Assembly: GCA_029267645.1 (NCBI GenBank)
Contig: JAJUIM010000031.1
Coordinates: 1 to 11,973 of the forward strand
From: Microbacterium sp.
GTDB lineage: Bacteria; Actinomycetota; Actinomycetes; Actinomycetales; Microbacteriaceae
Reading direction: 5' to 3'
Length of the DNA: 11,973 nt
The first letter of the stretch is position 1, and each line of letters opens with the position of its first letter. Shown here one piece after another: positions 7,744 through 11,973 of the stretch. The notes under the pieces are model-generated. The model had not been told where the DNA came from. It ran no database searches and worked only from the letters and a program-made list of their open reading frames with translations. The position numbers were made by a program, and so were the translations under genes.

Positions 7744-9006
7744 ATGTCTCGCACGTCTGCCGGCACGCCCAACCCCTGGTACGTCGCCGTGCTGTCCGGC
7801 ATGGTCTCGTATCTCGATGCGGGCGCCATCGTCACGACGGGCACCGCGCTCGTCATCTTCCGTCAGAGCTTCGGCATCGACGATCTCCAGTACGGGATCC
7901 TCTCGGCGCTGCTCACGATCGCGATCGGAGTGGGCGCTCTCATCGGCGGCCCCGCGGGTGATCGGTTCGGACGCAAGCCGGTGTTCCTCACGACGCTCAC
8001 GATGTTCGTCATCGGCACCGTGTTCATGATCCTCGCCCCGAGTACGGCATGGCTGTACCCGGGCCTGCTGCTCCTCGGCTTCGCCGCGGGCGCCGACCTG
8101 CCGGTCTCGCTGTCGATGATCGCAGAGGCCGCGACAGACGCGAACCGCGGCAAGATGGTCTCCTTCACGCACATCCTCTGGATGGGCGGTGTGATCGTCG
8201 TCGGCTTCCTCGGCTCCGTCGTCGGCGACATGGGTCTCACAGGCGCGCGGATCCTCTACGGCCACCTCGCGGTGATCGCCGTCGTCGTGCTCGTGCTTCG
8301 TATGAGGCTGCCGGAATCGCAAGCGTGGATCAACAGCCGCAATCTCCTGACCGTCAGCCCAGACACACCCAAGGGCATCGGCTCACTGAAGCTCATGCTC
8401 CAGCCGCGCTACCTCGGCGCGATGACCGCGACCGCGCTGTTCTACGCGCTCGCCAACATCGCCGCCAATACGAACGGGCAGTTCGGCAGCCTGCTGTACG
8501 TGGAGGTCGCCGGAGCCAGCGTTTCGCAGGCCTCGCTCATCAACACGCTCGTGACATTCGTGAGCGCCGCATCATTGCTGCTGCTCATGCGCGTCGTGGA
8601 CGGTCCGCGCCGGATGGTGTGGTTCGTCGCGATGTCGATTCTCGCGCTCATCGCGTTCCTCATTCCCGCAATCAGCGGCATCACGGTCGCCACTCTCGTC
8701 CTTTTCGGAGTGCTGTACTCCATCGCCGGAGCGGTTGCTGGGGAGCCAATGTACAAGGTGTGGTCGCAGGAGCTCTTCCCCACGCAGATCCGCGCAACGG
8801 CGCAGTCCTTCACGATCGCATTCGCGCGCTTCGTGGCGGCGGCCGTCGGGGTGTTCACACCATCGCTGATCACCCTCGGACCGTCGATCGTGTTCTACTT
8901 CATGGCCGTCACGAGCACGATCGCCTGCGCCATCGGAATCTTCTGGATCGGTCGCATGCGCAAGGCGACCGACGACGACCCGGCGCTCGTCTCGCAGGCA
9001 GGATGA
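7744..9006 (+). CDS. MFS transporter, sugar-porter type
   Basis: A 420-residue inner-membrane secondary transporter, with about 12 predicted hydrophobic segments. The MFS loop 2-3 motif GDRFGRK is at residues 72-78, preceded by the small-residue helix GVGALIGGPA, and a PESQAW motif (190-195) after helix 6 resembles the PESPRW motif of sugar porters. Asp25 lies in the first helix (SYLDAG) and could take part in proton coupling. The start follows a good AAGGAGA site by 4 nt. It lies 29 nt after the rhamnosidase with no terminator between, so the two are almost certainly co-transcribed, and the natural reading is uptake of the rhamnoside cleaved by that enzyme. Export of an aglycone is a weaker alternative. 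The exact substrate cannot be read from sequence. Confidence 0.93.
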   Translation: MSRTSAGTPNPWYVAVLSGMVSYLDAGAIVTTGTALVIFRQSFGIDDLQYGILSALLTIAIGVGALIGGPAGDRFGRKPVFLTTLTMFVIGTVFMILAPSTAWLYPGLLLLGFAAGADLPVSLSMIAEAATDANRGKMVSFTHILWMGGVIVVGFLGSVVGDMGLTGARILYGHLAVIAVVVLVLRMRLPESQAWINSRNLLTVSPDTPKGIGSLKLMLQPRYLGAMTATALFYALANIAANTNGQFGSLLYVEVAGASVSQASLINTLVTFVSAASLLLLMRVVDGPRRMVWFVAMSILALIAFLIPAISGITVATLVLFGVLYSIAGAVAGEPMYKVWSQELFPTQIRATAQSFTIAFARFVAAAVGVFTPSLITLGPSIVFYFMAVTSTIACAIGIFWIGRMRKATDDDPALVSQAG

Positions 9007-9093
9007 CCCCCCACCCCTCTTCCGAATGTCTGAGGTGCGTGTGATGATCCCCTCGGACCAGGGCGCTGGGCCCCGGCCGGTTGGGAGTGGATG

Positions 9094-9513
9094 ATGGGAT
9101 TCAAGCAGGCGCCGTACATCATGCTGAACGGCCAGGCGGCCGACGCACTCGAGTTCTACAAGGACGTCTTCGGCGGCACGGTCGAGCTCTCGCGCTACCG
9201 CGACATGCCGATCGAGGGCATGCAGGGCGACCCCGACTGGGTCATGCACGGCCAGGTCGAGCTCGACAACGGCATCACGATCATGGCCGCCGACGGCCCG
9301 GAAGACCGCACGGGCAAGTCGAAGGTCGAGATCTGCGTCTACGGCGACGAAAAGGACGAGCTCGAGCAGTTCTTCCACGGCCTGCACAACGGCGGATCGG
9401 TCGTGCTGCCGTTCGAGCCTTCGCCGTGGGGATCGTGGTTCGGCCAGGTCGTCGACCCGTTCGGCGTCACCTGGATGGTCGAGGGCGGCGAGGCTCCCGC
9501 GGAATCCGCGTGA
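9094..9513 (+). CDS. VOC family protein, PhnB-like
   Basis: A 139-residue protein of the vicinal oxygen chelate superfamily, PhnB-like subgroup. It has the expected start YIMLNGQAADALEFYKDVFGG, the central DMP plus VMHGQVELDNGITIMAAD, and the C-terminal GSWFGQVVDPFGVTWMVE. These map to the two beta-alpha-beta-beta-beta modules of the fold. Members of this subgroup often have no proven activity, so enzymatic function is left open. Two ATG codons are adjacent (9091 and 9094); GGGAG at 9083-9087 is 6 nt from the second and 3 nt from the first, so 9094 is chosen. It follows the MFS gene by 87 nt but its strict NNC/NNG codon use resembles the housekeeping genes, so it may not belong to the rhamnoside unit. 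It is convergent with the next gene. Confidence 0.9.
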   Translation: MGFKQAPYIMLNGQAADALEFYKDVFGGTVELSRYRDMPIEGMQGDPDWVMHGQVELDNGITIMAADGPEDRTGKSKVEICVYGDEKDELEQFFHGLHNGGSVVLPFEPSPWGSWFGQVVDPFGVTWMVEGGEAPAESA

Positions 9514-9519
9514 GCCTCA

Positions 9520-9550
9520 CGGGCTGAGGGCGCCGCTCGCTCTCAGCCCG
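9520..9550. terminator. Bidirectional hairpin terminator
   Basis: CGGGCTGAG (9520-9528) pairs perfectly with CTCAGCCCG (9542-9550), and the stem continues inward through a G-T pair and three G-C pairs, giving about 13 bp around a 5-nt loop. TTT follows on the plus side. It begins 7 nt after the VOC stop codon, and its right arm contains the stop codon of the minus-strand gene (9543-9545). Position and strength support termination of the plus transcript and probably the minus one. Confidence 0.8.
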
Positions 9551-9872
9551 TTTCCGCGGGCACGCGAACGCCGGCCTTCTTCGCCTGCGCGCGGTTGCGC
9601 TCGGTGCGGAAGAGCTCGCGCGCGACGGCGGGGTCGAGGCGTCCCTCCGCAAGCATGCGGATCGGGCACCGAGTGCAGCGCGGCTTCGACGCACAGCACT
9701 TCTTCTTCGGGCCCTTCTTGTCGGCTTTCTTGTGCTTGCGGGCGGCCTTCTCGGCCTTCTTCCGCTTCTTGCCCTTCTTGTCTTCCTCCGCGTCCGCGGT
9801 CACGGGGCGCTTCGTCTTCCCGCCGTGCTTCCCCGCCGATCCCATGAGCCGATCGTAAGCGTCCGATGCCAT
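9543..9872 (-). CDS. Small Lys-rich protein with four-Cys motif
   Basis: A 109-residue protein of unknown function, probably cytoplasmic. Residues about 15-58 are dominated by Lys with Ala, Glu and Gly and are likely disordered and strongly basic. Then comes a compact cysteine cluster, KKCCASKPRCTRCPIRML, with Cys59, Cys60, Cys66 and Cys69 (CC-x5-C-x2-C). The C-terminal segment (LDPAVARELFRTERNRAQAKKAG) looks helical and charged. The cluster could bind zinc or iron, and the basic tail suggests nucleic-acid or ribosome contact; both are guesses. The start is uncertain: ATG 9872 has only a weak GGA upstream, and ATG 9845 or 9923 are alternatives. The almost exclusive AAG Lys codons, the sensible composition and the terminator at its end support it as real. 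It is divergent from ald, 75 nt away. Confidence 0.75.
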   Translation of the reverse strand: MASDAYDRLMGSAGKHGGKTKRPVTADAEEDKKGKKRKKAEKAARKHKKADKKGPKKKCCASKPRCTRCPIRMLAEGRLDPAVARELFRTERNRAQAKKAGVRVPAETG

Positions 9873-9912
9873 GCTGGATCCGAGAGCCCGCTTCGGCCGC
9901 ACGACGACGTGA

Positions 9913-9925
9913 CCGTGCCGCACGG
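9913..9925. promoter_or_regulatory. Short inverted repeat upstream of ald
   Basis: CCGTG (9913-9917), 3-nt spacer, CACGG (9921-9925) lies 22 nt before the ald start. Alanine dehydrogenase genes are often controlled by Lrp/AsnC-type regulators, so it could be an operator, but 5-bp GC-rich repeats are common by chance. No TANNNT -10 is present on the plus strand between 9873 and 9947, so the ald promoter itself is not identified. Confidence 0.2.
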
Positions 9926-9947
9926 GAGCATGACAAGGAGGTCATCG

Positions 9948-11033
9948 ATGAGGATCGCCATCCCCACCGAGGTCAAGAACAACGAGAACCGCGTCGCCAT
10001 CACCCCGGCCGGCGTGGACGCGCTCACGCATCGCGGACACACCCTGTTCGTGCAGGCGGGCGCGGGCGAGGGATCCCGCATCGCCGACGAGGAGTTCGCC
10101 GCCGCCGGCGCGACGATCCTCGACACGGCGGAGGAGACGTGGGCGGCAGCAGAGCTGCTCGTCAAGGTCAAGGAGCCCGTGGCGAGCGAGTACCGCCACC
10201 TCCGGCCCGACCTCACGGTCTTCGCTTACCTGCACCTGGCCGCCGACCAGCCGCTGACGCAGGCCCTGCTCGACGCGGGCACGACCGCGGTCGCCTACGA
10301 GACGGTGCAGCGCGACGACCGCTCCCTGCCGCTGCTCACGCCCATGAGCGAGGTCGCGGGCCGCCTGTCGATCGTCGTCGGCTCGTACCACCTCATGCGC
10401 CCGCACGGCGGCCGCGGTGCGCTCCTCGGCGGGATCCCCGGGGTTCCGCGCGCAAACGTCGTCGTCATCGGCGGCGGCGTGGCGGGCGAGAACGCGGCCG
10501 CGAACGCGCTCGGCCTGGGCGCGCGCGTGACCGTCATCGACGTCGACATCCCGCGGCTCACCGAGCTCGAGGCGCGCTACGGCAACGGGCTCATCACGCG
10601 CCACTCGACGAGGTACGCGATCGCGGAGTCGCTCGCCGACGCCGACCTCGTGATCGGATCCGTGCTCATCCCGGGCGCCGCGGCGCCCAAGCTCGTGACC
10701 GACGACATGGTGCGCACGATGAAGCCCGGCTCGGTGCTCGTCGACATCGCGATCGACCAGGGCGGCTGCTTCGAGGGATCGCACCCGACGACGCACGACG
10801 ACCCCACGTTCGGCGTGCACGACACCCTGTTCTACTGCGTCGCCAACATGCCGGGCGCCGTACCCGCGACGTCGACGCACGCCCTCACGAACGTGACCCT
10901 GCCGTACGTCGCGCGCATCGCCGACCTGGGCTGGGACGAGGCGGCGAGCGCCGATCCCGCCCTCGCGAAGGGGCTCAATGTGCGCGCGGGCGAGATCGCG
11001 AACGAGGCGGTCGCCCGGGCGTTCGCCGGCTGA
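9948..11033 (+). CDS. ald: Alanine dehydrogenase (Ald)
   Basis: This cytoplasmic enzyme interconverts L-alanine and pyruvate plus ammonia with NAD. It has 361 residues, slightly shorter than the roughly 371-378 of well-known members. Key residues of the Mycobacterium tuberculosis enzyme occur at the same numbers: Arg15 (NNENR), Lys75 (KVKEP), His96 (YLHLA), Asp198 ending the NAD-binding fold, and Asp270 (IAIDQGG). The Rossmann glycine motif [10 protein letters not shown] is at 175-184, and the conserved [16 protein letters not shown] is at 295-310. Start 9948 is fixed by a strong AAGGAGGT 5 nt upstream. The gene is divergent from the Lys-rich protein gene and converges on the phosphatase gene with one base between stop codons. 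It serves alanine use as carbon or nitrogen source, or NADH recycling when oxygen is short. It appears monocistronic. Confidence 0.97.
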   Translation: MRIAIPTEVKNNENRVAITPAGVDALTHRGHTLFVQAGAGEGSRIADEEFAAAGATILDTAEETWAAAELLVKVKEPVASEYRHLRPDLTVFAYLHLAADQPLTQALLDAGTTAVAYETVQRDDRSLPLLTPMSEVAGRLSIVVGSYHLMRPHGGRGALLGGIPGVPRANVVVIGGGVAGENAAANALGLGARVTVIDVDIPRLTELEARYGNGLITRHSTRYAIAESLADADLVIGSVLIPGAAAPKLVTDDMVRTMKPGSVLVDIAIDQGGCFEGSHPTTHDDPTFGVHDTLFYCVANMPGAVPATSTHALTNVTLPYVARIADLGWDEAASADPALAKGLNVRAGEIANEAVARAFAG

Positions 11034-11034
11034 C

Positions 11035-11568
11035 TCAGGCGAGGCGGCGGGCGCGGAACCCGCCGCCCGCTTGCTCGAGCAGCACGATCTCGCCGTTGAG
11101 GATGCGCGGGCACTCCTCCCCCGTGAGGGAGGAGATGCTCGCGCGCAGCGTCGTGCCGTGGCCGACGACGACCGAGCTGCCGCCGCGCTCGACGAGGTCG
11201 CGCATCGCGGCCCCGCCTCGCGCGGCGGCGTCGGCGAGCGCCTCCGCGCCCGGGTAGTCCTGCCCCGGCCAGCGCTCGTGCGCCTCCGCGACGGGGATCC
11301 CCTCGGCCGCGCCGTAGTCGCGCTCCGTGAGCCGCGCATCGAGCTCGACCTCGAGGCCGCCCAGGTGCGCCGCGACGATCGCCGCGGTCTCGCGGGCGCG
11401 GGCGAGCGGCGAGGCGACGATCCGGTCCCACACCGCGACGCCGAGCGCGCGGCCGGCGGCGTCGGCCTGGTCTCGGCCGTACGCGTCGAGGGGGATCTCG
11501 GACCTGCCCTGCATGAGGCGGCGCCGGTTCCACTCGGTGCGGCCGTGTCGCACGAGCGCGAGCGTCAC
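11035..11568 (-). CDS. Histidine phosphatase family protein
   Basis: A 177-residue member of the phosphoglycerate-mutase-like superfamily, which transfers phosphate through a histidine. The RHG motif is at residues 7-9 (LVRHGRTEWN), so His8 would be phosphorylated. Arg57 in SPLARARET, Glu82 in LTERDYGAAEG (acid) and His137 in VVGHGTTLRA complete the usual active site. Length fits small phosphatases rather than cofactor-dependent glycolytic mutases (about 230-250 residues), so it is probably a phosphatase of unknown substrate. The GTG start at 11568 is chosen because the RHG motif lies 4-6 residues after it, as is normal, and it overlaps the stop of the upstream ABC gene as GTGA, implying coupled translation. 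Longer starts would run back through that gene. The 3' end also encodes a hairpin. Confidence 0.92.
   Translation of the reverse strand: MTLALVRHGRTEWNRRRLMQGRSEIPLDAYGRDQADAAGRALGVAVWDRIVASPLARARETAAIVAAHLGGLEVELDARLTERDYGAAEGIPVAEAHERWPGQDYPGAEALADAAARGGAAMRDLVERGGSSVVVGHGTTLRASISSLTGEECPRILNGEIVLLEQAGGGFRARRLA
11043..11067 (+). terminator. Hairpin after ald, inside phosphatase 3' end
   Basis: GGCGGCGGG (11043-11051) pairs perfectly with CCCGCCGCC (11059-11067) around a 7-nt loop, 9 nt after the ald stop codon. Convergent stops are one base apart, so any ald terminator must lie within the phosphatase coding end, as this one does. Only TT follows shortly after, so it may work as a weak terminator or 3' stabiliser. 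High-GC coding sequence also produces such stems by chance. Confidence 0.45.
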
Positions 11569-11973
11569 GCGGCGGCCCCCGCGAACACGCGGGCGCCCTC
11601 GACGCGCACGCGCACGCGATCCCCCACGCGATGCCGCTCTGCCGAACGCGCGCGCATGGCGATGCCGGCCCAGTCGATCACGAGGTCGCTGCCGCCGGGC
11701 GCGAACAGCGCGGATCGCACGCTCGCGTCGCCCTCCGCGTCCGGCGTGACGCGCACGGCGTCGGGCGTGACGGCGAGCCGCGCCGCGCCGTCGGACATCG
11801 GGCCGCACGGCGCCGTCAGCGGATGCCCCTCAGCACGGAAGGTGCCCGCGCGCACGGCGCCGTCGACGATCGTCGCGTCCTGCAGGAACCGCGCGACGAA
11901 GGGGCTGCCGGGCGCCTGCAGCAGCTCCTCGGGCGCGCCGATCTGCTGCACGCGTCCCGCATCGAGCACGGCG
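11565..11973 (-). CDS. ABC transporter ATP-binding protein, C-terminal part
   Basis: Only the last 135 or so residues are in the window; the gene starts beyond 11973. The visible part opens with AVLDAGRVQQIGAPEELLQ and SPFVARFLQ, which in ABC importers of the spermidine/iron/molybdate type (PotA/FbpC-like) follows the switch histidine at the end of the nucleotide-binding domain. The rest (ARLAVTPDAVRVTPDAEGD through DRVRVRVEGARVFA) resembles the TOBE-type regulatory domain that such ATPases carry at the C terminus. It would energise import of a small solute; the substrate cannot be told from this part. The stop TGA shares 4 nt with the GTG start of the histidine phosphatase, so the two are probably one transcript. 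Walker motifs lie outside the window. Confidence 0.87.
   Translation of the reverse strand, partial: AVLDAGRVQQIGAPEELLQAPGSPFVARFLQDATIVDGAVRAGTFRAEGHPLTAPCGPMSDGAARLAVTPDAVRVTPDAEGDASVRSALFAPGGSDLVIDWAGIAMRARSAERHRVGDRVRVRVEGARVFAGAAA

Noticed and set aside
9007..9090. Terminator or regulatory element between the MFS and VOC genes
   Set aside because: Only a 4-bp stem (CCAG/CTGG) is visible; not enough to call.
9026..9094. 22-codon frame ending in an ATGA overlap with the VOC start
   Set aside because: It has no ribosome site and unremarkable residues; the overlap is produced by the ATGATG doublet, so chance is likely.
9942..11339. 465-codon frame antisense to ald
   Set aside because: Runs through ald and part of the phosphatase with Arg-rich low-complexity sequence and no ribosome site.

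Overview
The window is high-GC DNA, with third codon positions almost all G or C in most genes. Gene content and protein style suggest an actinobacterium, probably of the Microbacteriaceae (Microbacterium-like): an actinobacterial PurA, a long-form ArgG, an Ald matching the mycobacterial enzyme at its key residues, and GTG starts. This placement is inference from sequence style, not from a search. I see no rRNA, tRNA, CRISPR array or insertion sequence.

Layout, left to right. (1) 1-786: a TetR-family regulator that appears to be transcribed leaderless, with an 18-bp operator-like inverted repeat over its -35. (2) 805-2091, minus: purA (AMP synthesis), with a palindrome at its likely transcription start. 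(3) 2158-2688, minus: a membrane-anchored protein I read as sortase-like. (4) 2780-4201, plus: argG (arginine synthesis), read divergently from gene 3. (5) 4202-4340: a non-coding gap between convergent genes that holds a GGATCC-rich repeat hairpin and a perfect 60-bp palindrome. (6) 4341-9006: a module made of a divergent TetR/BetI-type repressor, a cytoplasmic GH78 alpha-L-rhamnosidase and an MFS permease. It looks like a self-contained unit for importing and cleaving a small rhamnoside, possibly plant-derived. (7) 9094-9513: a PhnB-like VOC protein, convergent with (8) 9543-9872, minus, a small Lys-rich protein with a CC-x5-C-x2-C motif; a strong shared hairpin terminator separates them. 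(9) 9948-11033: ald, alanine dehydrogenase. (10) 11035-11973, minus: a histidine phosphatase overlapping by 4 nt the end of an ABC-transporter ATPase that runs off the window.

Most of the region is chromosomal housekeeping (purA, argG, ald) mixed with small conserved genes. The rhamnosidase module stands out because it uses more varied codons than its neighbours and sits directly beside the palindrome, so it may have been inserted. The items most worth a second look are the palindrome, the rhamnoside module with its two candidate operators, the sortase-like protein and the leaderless TetR promoter.
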